Program-made: the position numbers and the translations under genes
Origin: Struthio camelus
Taxonomy: Eukaryota > Chordata > Aves > Struthioniformes > Struthionidae
Direction: 5' to 3'
Assembly (NCBI RefSeq): GCF_040807025.1
Contig: NC_090968.1
Coordinates: 7,119,906 to 7,183,905, forward strand
DNA: 64,000 bases
Notes under the pieces: generated by a model
Database searches by the model: none
Seen by the model: only the letters and a program-made list of their open reading frames with translations
What the model was told of the DNA's origin: nothing
Part shown: in pieces, positions 24,601-39,600 of the stretch
Position numbering within the stretch: position 1 is the first letter of the stretch
How the letters are laid out: every line of letters begins with the position of its first letter

Positions 24601-27600
24601 CTCTGCTAAAAGAATGTTTTATGGGACCATATAAGGCAGAACAAAAGATTTTGGAAATAATGGCAAAATGATTTATTTATATTTCCTTAAGTTGGAATTG
24701 TTACAAATTTTGCTTGTTTAAGTACATAGCTTACTCATGCAAAGAATAAAAAAAAAGTCAACTCACTTTAATATGTTTATAAGGTGGAGGTTTTCTTGAA
24801 TTCCTTTCAATTTCTAACGCTTCTTTGCTTTCTCTTTGTGCTTTCAGCTCCTGGAAGCGTTTTGCTGCTTCTTCAAGTGCTGTGCAAGGGAGTTCAAAAT
24901 AGGAAGCAATCAGCACCACTTACTGCTGATCAAATATGTACATGTATGTATTTAAATGCATTTTTTAAAAGCTAGGAATAGAAGTCTATGAGCAAAACAC
25001 AAGCTAAAAATGAGTTATTGTGGTATATCATGAAACTATCTCCAATCAGGTACTTCTCAGCAGGTATTGAGATACTGAATGATGATCCCATGCATCAGAG
25101 CCCAAGCTCCATCTTAATGTTTCCCAATTTGTGGAATAACTAAACTTGCCCGCAACAATACACAATGGGAAGGGACTTAAAGAAAGATATTTTTTATCTG
25201 CAGTCAAGGGATCTATATAATGTTTGCAGTTTTACGTGAACACAGAACACTAGTCACATAATATTCCCATGCAGGTTAAGTGGTGATGGAGACACAAACA
25301 CGTGGAACTTTTGTCATAAACCACTATAAACTTTGTTTGATTTTACCTTTCTTGAAGGTCTTGTTAATACTAGTTTGCCCCTCAGCAAAGCTTTTATCTC
25401 CTTCAACATAAGGGAAAACTCTGCCCTGGTGTACCCAATAGTAGTCATGTGAACCAAAGAAAAATACTGGGAAGTCCCCGATATCATGTTTGAGGCCCTG
25501 TATGTTGAGAGGCACAGACCTGGGATTGCAGATCTCTGCTGGCCACCACCTGAAAAAGTAGAAAAAGAAGTAAGAATCTAAGTTCTGTGAACCAGAAGAA
25601 AAAGTCTTAGCTTCTGAATTTGCCCAAGTTGCGAAGTATGAGCTACTTTTCCTTTCTAAAAAAAACTCCTTTCTTATGCAAACACGGCTCCCTTCACCAA
25701 TACCTAGGAAGCACCCTGCAAAACAAAAAAAACACTTCATTCTCAAAGTTCTAATTCCAAATTTTGGAAAAGTCTTACAAAAACATGTGGCACAAGATTG
25801 GATTTCTAAGATCACCTACAAAGGCTTGTATTCCTGCAGGTGACAAACAGCAAACACAAGCTAGGGCACCTTGATTCTATAAGGCAGTCCCTGATTTTCT
25901 GTATCACTATTGCACTCTACAGAGCCAATGTAAGTGAACTCAAGTATCCAGCAATGCCTGGAAAAAGTAAAAGAATTTAATTTAAAAGGTGACATCAGCG
26001 TCTGACACCAAGTTCGCAAATTAGTGAATTTCCAGTTCTTGCTTACTAGGACTGAGCTGCTTTGAGATGTTTGCCTGTAATTCCTGTACTTTAAAACCAT
26101 CCAAAGCATCAAACAAACAAAGATGGTGAACTTGCCTGTAATTTCCAAGCTTGACCCAAACAATCTGCTTGTAACGTAGTTTCTTGCCAGCTTTACAGTC
26201 ATTGCAATTCCAGCATCCTTCAGGCATTTCAATGTTGAGACACTCAGGGTGAAAGGAAGCTGGGCAGGATTCACAGCACAATAATTTTCCACCTTTAAAC
26301 AAAGAAACCCTACTTGGTTTATAGAAGTAATGATTTGCTTTCCCCTGTGCATAGCAATGGTTTATAGAAGTAATAATTTGCTTTCCCCTGTGCATAGCAA
26401 TCGATATTAATTTTAAGTTATACATGCTATGCTTTGATCTGCCTTACAGCAAACAAACGGCAAAAGAAAGGGATCAAGTCAGACTTACAATGCTGGATTA
26501 AAAAAAAGAGACTGCACAATGCACTTATCTAATGTATAAGTTGTGACACTTGACTGCATCAAAGGTGAATACAGAAGAGCAAATGAGTTTGTTTTAAACA
26601 TGAGGTAAGTTGTCACTAGAAGCAACATTCACAAAGGAAGCACTACGTATGAAAGCAGCAGTGCTAGCTTTTGTGTAGTTAGGCGGTGGCCAACGCTAAG
26701 TGATAAATACCTGAATTTTAGGGAACACTTTTTAAAATCAACATTGTCATGACTGAATCCCTTAGCAATCAGTTAGTGTCCATGAAAAAAACCCCACAGC
26801 CTATAGGTTGATCAATGCTTTTCTGTACCAAAAATGTTACAAATTTAAAAAAAAATTGTAGTGATAAATCTGTATTTATTCTTTAAAAAGTTTACCTGTA
26901 TGAGCACTGTAAATTCAATTATATAATGCAGAATGAGACACCACACAAGAGCTCTCCCCATCCCAAAAGTTCCCTTCGTACACAAAGGAAATCTGATCAC
27001 AGTGTGGTTAAGATTACTTCTTACACTTTACACTTATTTGGACAAAAGTTCTTTTGGCTGGCTTATATTCTGGCAGATGTATTAATTGTGGAGAGCCACA
27101 GCACATCTCTAAGCCATCTGCAACAAATAAAGCAGCTCATACAATAGTACTTGTTAAAATATATATCTATATAAACACATATATATTTCTATACGTGTGT
27201 GTATATCTACGTACGTATATATATAAAAATTTAACAAGTTTTGGTGTCCCAGACTGAAAACCGGGAGAGATTTGAGAGTATTTAATGCGATTTTTGACCA
27301 CAGTATCAAAAGAAGTGTGAACGGTAACTTTCAAACTTTTATCAGAAAATTTTGCCCACCTATAGACTTCCAAAAATGTCATTGCATTAATTGATTGTTG
27401 TATATTGCGATAAGCATTCCTTAAAAATAAATCAGTGACACAATCAATACTGTATTTCCTCTGCTAGAAAACATAATAAAATCCAACCATTTGGACTTTC
27501 CAGAGCTTCCCAAACCCACAATAAAGTTTTAGCTTTTAAAATAATTTTTGCAGAAGTTATTTCAGAGGAAATACAGACCCAGTGTGAATTATTGAAACAA

Positions 27601-30600
27601 TATCCAACATGGTAAAATGCCAACAGATGCAAAACCAAACAAAAAAAAAACCACAAAATTTTCAGTGCTAAGCAAGGGAAAAAAAAAAAAGAAACTTTGC
27701 TTTCAGGATGCATTAGTAAGATATTGCTCAAGCTAAGCAGAGGGCTCAAAATAATTTTTATTTTCAGGAATTACAGAAACTACTGAAAGCCATCAATCTA
27801 GCAGCATTCAAAATAACCTAACTTTAGAATGGTTAATTGGGCACCATTTCTGAACATTCTTGGGGGATCAAATTTCTGTGGGGAAGAGAGTATTACCTCC
27901 GATTATTTTTTTTAAAAAGACAGTGGAATCTCTCTCCATAAGGTATTTTGAGACGCTACAGCATTCCCTGTACCAGTGTAAAATGATCTACTTCTCCTGC
28001 AAAAATCCTCTTTTCTATCTTAGCGCTGCATACTTTTCTTCACAGGACAGCAACCCTGCCTGCTGGAGATAAGAGCATCTCCTGTCACTCATAGTAGTCA
28101 GTCACATCAGAGAAAGGAGCACTAGCTGTCCCAAACTAATCAAAGTGGAACACAAGGCCCAATGACCGTAATGGACACATACACAGGCAAAACCTTACTG
28201 CCTTCGTACATCTTTGGACTTCCTCTGGAATGGCAAGCATACCGATCAGTGTTCAACCTGAAAAACCCTATACTCTTTCAGGGTTTGCATAAACTACCTA
28301 AAAGAATTGAAACAGAACATCCCCCTCTTCTTCCTTATATAAAATCAATTTAAGCTGTTGGTAAGTACTGAACTGCAACTACATTAAGCTCTAGTTGGCT
28401 CCTCTTTGTATTGCTCTGCAAATAGCTTCCCTAAAGTTAGAATAACCCAGGTCAGCTACAAAACGATTTAACCTCTGCAAAGGAGAATTTAGTGACAGTA
28501 ATTATTTTAAGCCCTTTTATAATAAAAAAAATTGCCAACAACACGAACACACGCTCACAGTAATCAATGAGTGAAGTTTACTAAAAGCAACAAGTGGTGC
28601 TTGACAAGCAAACATTTCTTGTTTGATTTAAAGAGAAAGAAATAATAGAAAAAGCAAAAGTAAATTAAAGAGAAAGAAACTATTTTGGTTACCTTTCTCA
28701 CATTTCTTTTTGGAAGCTGACGAAGGAGGAGGAATCATAGGTAATTTCATCAACTCAGCACGATTTGATTCATTCAGTAGGTAGTGGGACTTATAGGCAT
28801 ATGAACTGAACATGGGGTCTGAATGATCCTGCACTACCAACCCTATACGAAACAAACAGAAAGAGATGAGTTGCAATGAAACTACCCATGATTCCATAAA
28901 GGAGAAAATAAAATAAATCAAATGAACACCTATAATGCATATATATAAAAGGGTGAATGAAAAAAGATAAAATGAAGAAAAAGAAAAGTCTGACAGAAAA
29001 GGTTTCTTTACTAAGAAAGAGGTTACGTGTTGGAGAGGCTAAATTCGGCTGTATCTGGAAAAACCTACAATGAATAAGCCATTTCTAAGTGGAAGTTCAA
29101 TTGTGCTTTTAGTTTTAATTTGTACATTTATAGAAAAGCACAAGAAAAGGCATTTGATTTGAATGCTGTGTGAATACTGTGTGAACCACCCTCCCTCCCA
29201 AATGAAAAAGGTAAGCCCTTTTTAAGAGTTGAGTTATGATGGCCACTGCATCAAACGTAACACTGTTAGTTGGGGCTACAGAGAGAGAAAAAACAAATGC
29301 ATTGTATAGAAGGCCCCACATAGCTGAAAAACTCACCATCCTGGTTGCTACAAATCTGATCTCTAAGATTCTACCTATGAAAGCGTCTTCATTATTGCAT
29401 CAGAAAAAAAATAATGGGAGGGGTCAATTCTGCAAGGCACCAGAGGCAAAAGAATGGATGAAACGTCCACCCTATCCCATTTAAGTAAAGCTCCACCAAC
29501 CCTGCAACTCCACAACTATAAAATTAAACGCTTTGCAGCAGTCAAGCACATCACATTCCATTTTCCCATCTGCCTTCACTTCAAATAACGTGTTTGTCCT
29601 TTTTCTCTTGTCTTTCTCCACAAAAAGGAGTTCGCTGGATCATAGCGCACTTTCCATGTTGTTCCAAAGAGTCAGGCAGCCTAAAGCCAGAGAGCCATAG
29701 CTATAGATCAGAAACGCATGGCCAGTAATTCAAAGGAATAACATAGCAATTGAGTCCCAAGAAGCAGGAAAGATGAGCTATCAAAATAGCCACAAACTCT
29801 TTCCCTTGTGAGACAGAGCTGAATGCTGTAGAGAAGCTTTTGAACTGGTGTGTCCAGAAAACTGGATTAAGGAGAAGAGCGTCCACCTATCTGAAAAGCG
29901 TGTCCTCAAAGGGGTTCATAAAACATAAGAGAAATCAACTTACAAGTATGACCTATGCTTATGTAATTATGTGGACTAGGAAAGGGCTCAGTGAAGGATA
30001 TTTCAGGATAGTGAATTCAAAGTCTTAAAATACACTGTATTTCAAGTATCTGATGATAAGCAAGTTTTACATATCCTACAGGCATTCTGATATCTGCATT
30101 TCCTCACTTTATATTTAGATACAAAACATTACTGAAGTTTCTCCTTCTAACATAAACTAAAACTTATCAACCAACCATTCTCACATACAGATGCCCAAGT
30201 ATTTCTAAAATACTCAAGTTTCCTATTTCTTTCTGAACAGGTATTCTCAGTGCTCCTGCCACAGATGCTGTCCTCACCATACGTCCCTCATGCTGACCAC
30301 ATATGACTAGAGAGGACTCAAGTCAACCCATCCTGGGAGAGTTTGCTAAATATAAACCTCACGTAAGCTTTCTTCAGTGAAGCACACTGGCTCCTGATTC
30401 CAGCTATGCCTAGTAGAAACAAACCCCACCAAAATTTTCTAAAAGAAAAAGTAAATAGCTGCTATAAAATACATAGGATTCAGTCAGTGGTAGTGGTTTG
30501 TAACTCAGAACTAAGTTCTCAGAACTAAGACTCAGTGAACTATGCAAGGCTGGAAATCCCATCTGCTTGGGTACAAACACTACTTATACTGCCAGGAGAA

Positions 30601-33600
30601 AATACAGACTTCCACACAGTTCAGTTTCCGGTCTGAGGAAGACAGATTTAGATATAAACAGAATTACTAAAACAATGTCAAAAAAGAAAACATTTTCTTA
30701 TGCAATCCATTAATTTTTTTAGAAATAAAGTCAGGTCTGCATCTTCCGCAAGCATCAGGATTCCCTTACTATGTAACCAGATAATAACTCAGTTTTGGAA
30801 TCCTACTCCTAAATTCTGATTTCTGTGCCATATAATAAAATGGATGCCAAAGAGCAGACATACTTTTTCAGAAAGTTCTTAAATAGGTCCTGCCCAACAG
30901 AAGGAGGGGACCTCTATCTTATGCCTTTGGTAAGGCAGCCAAAACTTGGACACAAAAATTCAAGAGTTACACCTTCACAAGCATTGATAACAAAGTACTG
31001 CAGATCTATAACCTAAAAGTTATAAAGTTGTTCTTCTATGAACAAAAAAGCATCAGGATACTCAGATCTTAAAAGTCAGCTTCAGACATCTTTGGTAGCT
31101 GGTCACAGGGTTAATAATAGCACAGTTTCAGAGAAACTTATTTAACTGTTTTGTGTCATGCAAAACAATTTAGTACTACAGCTTATAACTGTTTTTAAAT
31201 TGATAGCAAATAAAATATTTATGAGAAACCCAATTCTAGAAGCCTGTCATTGCTTTTCATCCATATCTTAGTACAAACACAGCTTTCATAATTGAGATTA
31301 ATGACATTCCAGTTTTTTTTGCATCAGCACAATTCTCTAATGGCTAAGATCCCATGACGTACCTCATGTACGAGCAGAACAAGACACCATCCTACCACAC
31401 AGAATTCTTCACATTAATACTTACAGAGACAGACTAACGCCACTGTTGGACCTTGTAAAGAGAAATTTCTAATCTGATGTTCAAACCAGGAAAGATCCAC
31501 AGAAACTGGTCCGTCATATACCTACATCTGACCTTGATGCAAAACTAATCACAGAAAACTGAGCTAGAAACATAAAACCAATCTGCTGGAAACATTGTGG
31601 AACTTCTTTACCTGTCACAGAAATTGTTTTTAATAATTCCACTCTAGCTCGAGAAGACAAGCAGCTTCTTTCCCCATACTGGGCATTTGGGCATAACTAT
31701 TAGTTAAATTACTAATGTTGAAGGACAGGTATTTGGTTTTTTTAGATAGCATTAGCATCTGATACAGAATGCCCAAAAGCATCTATACGCTAACAGAACA
31801 GAGTTTTGGCTAGCTCTGTTTCAAAGGCGCAGCAATTGGCTTGGTTTTGCTGTTCAAACCGTGCTTTTGTACGGGCAATAAGGCTGCCAACCAAAATTAA
31901 ACACTATATATGTGTATGTATATATATATATACACACACAAACACTTATGTGTGTGTGTATATATATATATATATATGTGACTACCTAGAATCCTGCAAT
32001 AAAAGAGCATAAAGACACATGTAACATCATAAATTTGCACATGTGTACATTTATGTCATGCCATGTGACTCATTGCACATACATCCTGTTTTGGGATAGT
32101 CTCAAAGTATTCAAATGACTCCTCAAAAGGACAAACACTGTCACGTCGAAAACACCTTTTAACATATTCTGAGGAGCTTTTATAAGGTTCATTCTAAAAC
32201 TTATTTTTTCCCCTCTAAGCTTCCGGATGACATTTATCTGGAAGACACTTATGTCTAATTATTATATTAAAACTTGATCCTCTGTGACAGGCTCCTGGAC
32301 TACTTGGAAATGAGGAATGGGAGGGAGAAAGGAGAGACGTAGAAAGGAAATGGTTCTGGCACACATCTTCCCTTCCTTCTCAAAGATTTTTAATTATTCA
32401 TCTGCTCTTGCAAATTCAAGGCAATCTTTCCCACATTAAACCTCCGACTGAATGAACACAAGTGAAATTTCCACTCTCTACTAGTGACTTTTCAAAGCTG
32501 TTGAAAAGAATATATCCAACATAAAGTATTTGAAATACTGTGTAATATATATATTACTATACAAAAACCTAACCATGACACTTCTTTGATTCATCTGAGA
32601 GAAAAAAAGGTATGTTTGCTTTGTGTGAATAGAATAACTGATGCCCCAGAACTTTTCAACATTATCTGGCAGAAGTCAAGTGACTGAAAAGCCATAAAAG
32701 TAATTGTAAGGAAAAAGAAAACAATTTAAAAAGGGAAGAAAAAGGAATTTTAGCATATGGAAAAACTCAGCATGAAACTTGTTTACATGGCATTGTAAAT
32801 GTTTTTCTTTCAAAGTTCTCAAATGTGATGGTAGTTATAAATCAAAATGAATTCTTCTAGCTCATGAGTAAATCCTACCTTTTTGACTTAAAAATTTAAA
32901 GTTTTAAGTTTGTAAGCGCTGAAGGAATCCCCTTCTGCTTAACAGACAGTGAATAAGTAACACAACACTGAGAATCCACTTTTTCCCACTGGCAACACAA
33001 ATATGCCTTCTGAGCACCTAGAGCTGTTTCTGAATACTGATTATTAAGGGCCAAAACAGCAAGTGAAAGTCTAGTGAGAACTGTTTACTACACTGAAAAA
33101 AAAAAAAAAAAAATCAGAGGAAGCACTAAAATCCAAGGAAGAGCCCCAAAAGGTATTTTAATGAAATAGATCATTTTTAATCACTAAACTGTACAAGTGA
33201 TCATAGAAGAACTATAAAGCAGAGGGGAAAAAAAAACAAACGTGCTCACCTCTTGCACAAACGAAACAAAAGCCTACATTTACAGCTGATGAGGAGTGAT
33301 TCCTTTTGGAATGGTTACTACAGATGAGAATGTGGGATGACACAAACAAGCTTCCTGCAGCAATACAGCCATCTCCTGAGTGATAGGCAATGGGACATCT
33401 GAAACATCTCACCATGCGACCTGTTTAATATAAATGCAGAAAAATGCACCATGTCACCCTAGAATCAGGATATGGTAGAAGACACCGCACAGAGAGATGC
33501 AAGATTGATATTTATTCCAATCAGAGTACTAGATTAAAGAGAGACATTTACATCTTAAAAAAATTGTTTCACAGAAGTTAGAAGTTTAGAGTTAACTTTC

Positions 33601-36600
33601 ACTGTAAAGCTGTGTTGAAAACAAAAAAACAAAAGATCCCACCATGGTTTTAACCACTGTAGAGTCTGCTGGTTTTGTTTAAACATTTTGGTTTGTTTCT
33701 AGGATTCTTTCCTTCTGAAAAAGCTCTGTTCTACAGGCCGCTAAAGTATCTTTTTTAAAAGATTCCTCAACCTTGTACAACTAACCCTTAGCTTACATCA
33801 AACCCAGGTATTCAGAAACTAAAGGTGACTAAATGTTACAGATCCAGGTACACTTAGAAAGAGGTTTCAGGCTGCTAGCTGTTTTCCCACCCATGACAGA
33901 TTTACATTAATGACATCATTAAGAAGGACCCTTTGTTCCTTCCTACACGCTGCATTACAGAGGGTAAAGTTATATCCTTTGTTACTGTGAGGATGCATTT
34001 TAGTTTGCTCCTACTGTTCAAATCCAGCTGTGCTCTCACCTTTACTCGCTTTATGAATATCCTTATCCATTGAGCAGGCAGTACAACAATGCTGCGGGCA
34101 ACGGAATCCTCGTGACTCGAAGAGAGCAGTGGCAAACTTGCGAACACAGGCCTCGTGATAAAATTTACCGCATGTATTGACAGAACAACGCTTCACGTCC
34201 TTGCCAGGAAGTTTGCATGAAAAGCATGTATGTTCTCCTTGTAAGAAGAGCAATAAAGATGATCAGCCGTAAATGTCATTTTTTTTTGGAGATTCAGATC
34301 TTATGAAATCCTGAAGTGAATAGACCTACACTGGCTTGAGCAACATAGGCTCCTTCCCTTAAAACAGGAGAGTCAGCTACTGCAGTCCACAGTAACTACG
34401 TAATTGGTGTTAACAAAAAGTCCCTTATTCCGATTATACCCTGAACAGCGTATTACTTGTTCTCTTACTAGGTACTTGTTACGTAGAAAATGACAATTTG
34501 GCCTCAGAGGTTAAGAAAACCCCAAACCCATATCCAAAACCTATAATCTTACTATCTCAATTTGTTCCGACTAGAATATGGCTCCTCAGAAAAGCAGTAA
34601 ATTCTTCCCCATTTTTCAGACATGGGAACACATTTACCATTTTTACACTCCGTGCAGATGAACTTCTCATCAGGTATCGACTTCAGGCCTAGACACTCCA
34701 TATGAAAGACACCGCAACACTCGCCTTCGCAGGACACCAGAGACTCACCGGAACTTTCGCAGATCTTAAACAAGCAGACAGCTAGTCAGAGAATAAAAGG
34801 GTATCTGACATACTTAAATGCAAATGACTACCAGATGTTAAACCAACTAACCAAAAAACAAACCAAAAAAAATCCACCACTCCTCAAAACTGGCTGAAAT
34901 CTCTTCAGAGCTATGATAAGGCAGGAGAATTGGCCTATGTCCCAGGGTAACATGACAATATCTACAGGCTGAAGATAATCACAACAGTTATTGGATCTTT
35001 TCCCCTTAACAGGGCAAGTCCATCCTTTAATGGATAGAGATAGGAGAGTTACTACAGGATCCATCTGGACTCCTACTTTTCTTACAATCCTAAAAAGCAA
35101 GAGAAGCTTTTCCTTCCGGTCAATCAGGAAACTGATCAGAATATTCCAGGGTTTTCCTCTCCAAACTACTAAAAAACTCTCACTGTCCTATTCTGAAAGA
35201 CTACCTCAAATCTTCACATGGAACGGAAAATGGCATTTAGTTTTTCTAGGTATGTTAGCTAGTATGGATTAGATAACATATTTGAACTTTCTGGCAGGTA
35301 GAAGGGCACAGGAATAATCTCTAGAACATTTAAAAATAAATAAATAAAAGACTTGATATTTCATCTAAGATGTCAAATTATGAGGCATGGTTAAAATAAA
35401 GTGGTATAATTTGAAAAAATATCATCAAATCGAATTACTATCAAAACCAGACAATTCATCTTTAGTGTACATTTCTTTACAGGACTATTGCTTACCTGAC
35501 ATACAGTGTCTTTTTTATTTGTTCCAGTTCCTCTCCTGGATAAGCTCGAGTCTACTGACTGCACATCAGAAGCATCAGCATCTGCAGTAGCTGATGGGCT
35601 GTCTGAACGTTTTCCAAAACTACCCTACAAAAAGGAAAAAATCCAAGGCACTCTAAACCAAGATACTTTCAAAGGACAGTCACACTATGAAAAAAAAATT
35701 TAAGTTAGCACTGATTAAAAGATCACTCAATATGTTAAGAAAGTCAAAGTTCCTTGAAAGTTGCTGAACTTCACTACAATGATAGAAGAAATGCTGCCTT
35801 CTTAACATATCTTTTACCTGCACAAGCCAAGAGAAAAAAAAAAAACGTTCATTTTACTCTTTTCAGCCACCTCTCTATTTTACACCAAGATAGAGTAGCA
35901 TCCCCCAACTCCCAGCTTAAAATCTCTCCAACAAGCCAGTGATCTAAACTGATATGTTTTGCCAGGCAAAGGAGCAGCAAAATTTGTAAAAGAAGTGGTA
36001 TTTTTTTTTATATCAATATAGGGGAGGATGAAAAATAAAAAGATTATGCTTTATTTTCTAGACAATTAAAGATGTGAGATTTGTGGGAAATATATCTCAC
36101 AGATTTAGCAATATGCAAATGAAGTCTATTATACCACTGATTGGTTAAACATACTACAACCTCTGTGAGAAACAACACACTTTTACCTGTAAATCATTAA
36201 GTCCTCTTGAGTCAGAGTCAGATGTATCTCTGTATGCTGAGCTAGTCAGTTCTACGTCAGTTGAGGCACGACTCCTTTTCTTTAAAGGTTTACAGGAATC
36301 TGAAATCTCGCTGGCACCTTAATACAACATATTGAAATTAGTCCTAAAATATGCTCTCAACTGTTTTTGTTAAATAAAGAAAAAATAAAGATGAGAAATC
36401 ACTGAAACTGTAATTTTTTGCGGCTCTTAATATTCAGTTTGCAACTTTGATAATAATTTAATTCTCTATGAAAAGCTAATTAAATGAAAATCACTTTAGG
36501 AAGATCTTTTGAGAAACTTCTGAATATGCTTATAAAGTGGAGGAAGCTACTAAATTGTCTCTAACAGAGTATAAATCCTTTGCAGATTACCTCTCCATCA

Positions 36601-39600
36601 TTCATCTTTAGCGCATAGCTAGGCAAAGGCATCACCTTTTTTTTTTTTTTTTTTTTTTTCCCCTCAAACGAGACACAGGAAGTCCAGAAGGAGGAACTAA
36701 ACTTATTAAACCTACTAAACTTACTATTTTCCCAACTAGCATTGCAAAACAAACTAAACACCAAAAAACCCACCTCACAAGAGAAATTAAGATCAATATT
36801 TATCGTAATGATCACCAGCAAGCATTAAGACCTCTGGAGCTCGTACAGACTGAAAGCCAGTAACAAAGTATGAAGGGCCAGCAAATTTTAACAGTTTATT
36901 TTTAGTAAGTCACTCACCTTTCTGCAATCCTGTCTTCACTGCAGTCAGTGGTACCATTTCAACCTGTTTAAATAGGAAAATCCATAATTAAAAAACAAAG
37001 GAATTTTTTCCCCTAGTATTAAAAAGAAAACATTTAAGTTTAAGTGATTAGCATATCTGAACTCAGATGTAGTCTGTCATCCCCTTCTTAGTGTGAGCCT
37101 TCTGGTCCTGTTGGGATTTAATCCTAGTTGCCTATGCTGAATACCAGGAGACAAGGCAGCCATACGTTCACTAGCAAGGTCCTTTCCAATTACTCCCTTT
37201 GTGCATGAAGATGACAGGAAAACTTTATCCGTGTCCAGCAGGCAGGAGCGGGGTTCATTTTGACAGCCAACACTGATGCTTTTGTAAAACCCCACACCTG
37301 TGTAAGTACAAGTTTTACCTTAACAGGTATGACATTCAGGTTAGTGAGACACTTAACGTATTGCCATTTTAAGGCACCTCCACCAAGAATGCACTCTTGA
37401 GCTTCTGGGAACACAGACCTTTTCTCTGTATAGAGTGCTGCAAGGCCCACAAAGATGGAGATACGGACTTCGTATAGAGCGTTGCAGAGCTCTATACAGC
37501 TGGAAACTCAATGTCAGTATGAACTTAAGCAGATAAGTTTACGATCTTGCAAAAGCACTTCAAGTTCTTGATCCTATATCAGGAGGATAACTTTAGAAAC
37601 TGTTCTGCCAATGTACATGTAACGTGAGAATTTGGTGACTGTATCATAATTATAGAAGAAAGTTGTTTCCTAAAGTCCTGTTTTTAAGGTTAAGAATTAC
37701 AAGGTTTTTTTTTAAACAATGTGGTTACATATGCATGTAGAAACACATTTAGTAAATATTTAAGGATTATTCTATAATTTTTTTAAAAAATATTTTATTT
37801 TGTTGTACAATAGGTAAAAACATACAATAGAAGGATTTGTATAGGATACATTTCGTAATACAAATATAAAATCTAAACAATCACTTTTATTTCTCTACTA
37901 CTCACTGTAACAGTAGCATTAACATTTTGTTTTTCCCATTAATTGTACTCGTTCCAGTTATAATTTTATACCAAGTGGTTGCAGACTAATTTGGGAATCC
38001 GTTGCAAGAAAACTTGACTTTGGGTAACAAATATTGTTGCATAATTGTAAGAAGTTAGTACTTTTTTTTTCTTAATATAACTTAATACATTCAAGGTTAT
38101 GCGCATTACAGTGCATCTGTGTTTAAGTTTTAGTCATATACTTTTCCTGAGAAAAGCACTTTAATGTTCATAGTCTTAGTTAGCTACATAATATAAGCAT
38201 AAGCAAAGCTAACTGGGATCCATGAAGTTCATATTGTTGGTTCTTATACCTTTGTTAAATTAAGGAACATTTACAAACATAAAATAACTCATTTGAAAAT
38301 AGGGAGGCTGCAACACCTCATGACAAGAGATTTAAGGGACTTCAGATATCTTGCGCCCAACATTTAAGTTGCTTTAAAGTTTCAGCAAGAAACTTTTTAA
38401 AGTTAGAACATTCTTCTGCTGGACACAGAAGTAAATGCTATAGCATAAAAAGAAAAATATGAAAAATAAAAAAGCAATTAGGTCTACCTTCAACCTCTGA
38501 AATGAATGAAGTGCAAAAAATAAAGCATAAAGGGCAAAGAATAAATTAGAATAAAACAGATAAAAACAATTTTTTCCCCTTCCCATATAAATCTTTAGTC
38601 TGACCACCCCTTTTTAAAAAAGCTCATTGGAAAAAGCTGTATTAGGAAACATTTTTATATAAAATTATCAGGTTTCAAGTGGAGAGACCCTTAAAGAGGA
38701 AAAATTGAATATGTAAGGAAAAGAACCAACAACTTTGACAAACTCGTTAAGAAAGTGTATTCAGAATTTAATGTTAAAGTATGTCCATCCACTCAACTTT
38801 CCTATTCATCCCCCCCTCCCCCCCCTTTTTTTTTTTTTTATTAAAGCAACAACATTTGTCTGTCTGACATCCAGATTAAAGGAATGCCCTGTACATGTTA
38901 GATCTACTTAAGGAAAAAAATGTATATCCCAGAAGATCTGTTTTGTTGATGTCTGCCAACATAAAAGTCAAATTATTCATCTTTAAGTTAAATCATTCTT
39001 AAAGTCCATTTTCAAAAGTGGTCAAATTAATCAGTCTAACTTCACTTGAAAAACAAAACCTCAATACAAACCAGCAGCTAAACCAAGAGCAAGAGGAAGG
39101 AACCTGGTGGCAATTCCATCAAAGAAATTACTGAAACAAAATCACTTTGCTCATAACAGAAATCTCAAAGTAAACATGGCAGGTTCATTAGGAGTCTTGC
39201 ATCATTGAGTTCCCATTATCCATAGCCTGACTGATACTGTGAAGATGCCAGTAGCAGAGTCACAGCAATGGTATTGACAAAGGGATTTCATGAAGGATAG
39301 TCCAAAACGAAACCCGATGGGGAAAAATGGAGAAAAATAAAAAGGCACCAATATAAGCCACAACATTTATGAATACAATATATTTTAACTCTCTACATGG
39401 AGGAAGCCAACCTGCTCCTTTTTGATCTTCTTCTTTGGCACAACTTCAGTGGATTTCTCAGACTCTGAGCGGGTTCGAATCGATCTTCTCTGTTGCTTCT
39501 TTTCTACAGAACCTGAAGAAGGAAAAAGGTTTCTATTATACAGTTCCTTGTACTTCAGAGTTACAGTAAGATGTTGAACACGAATCCAACAGATAAAGTA

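Noticed and set aside
26120-26136. Use of the downstream GT (GTTCAC) as exon 16 donor
   Set aside because: It would insert bases that shift the frame and break NYRWWP; the GC donor alone keeps it.
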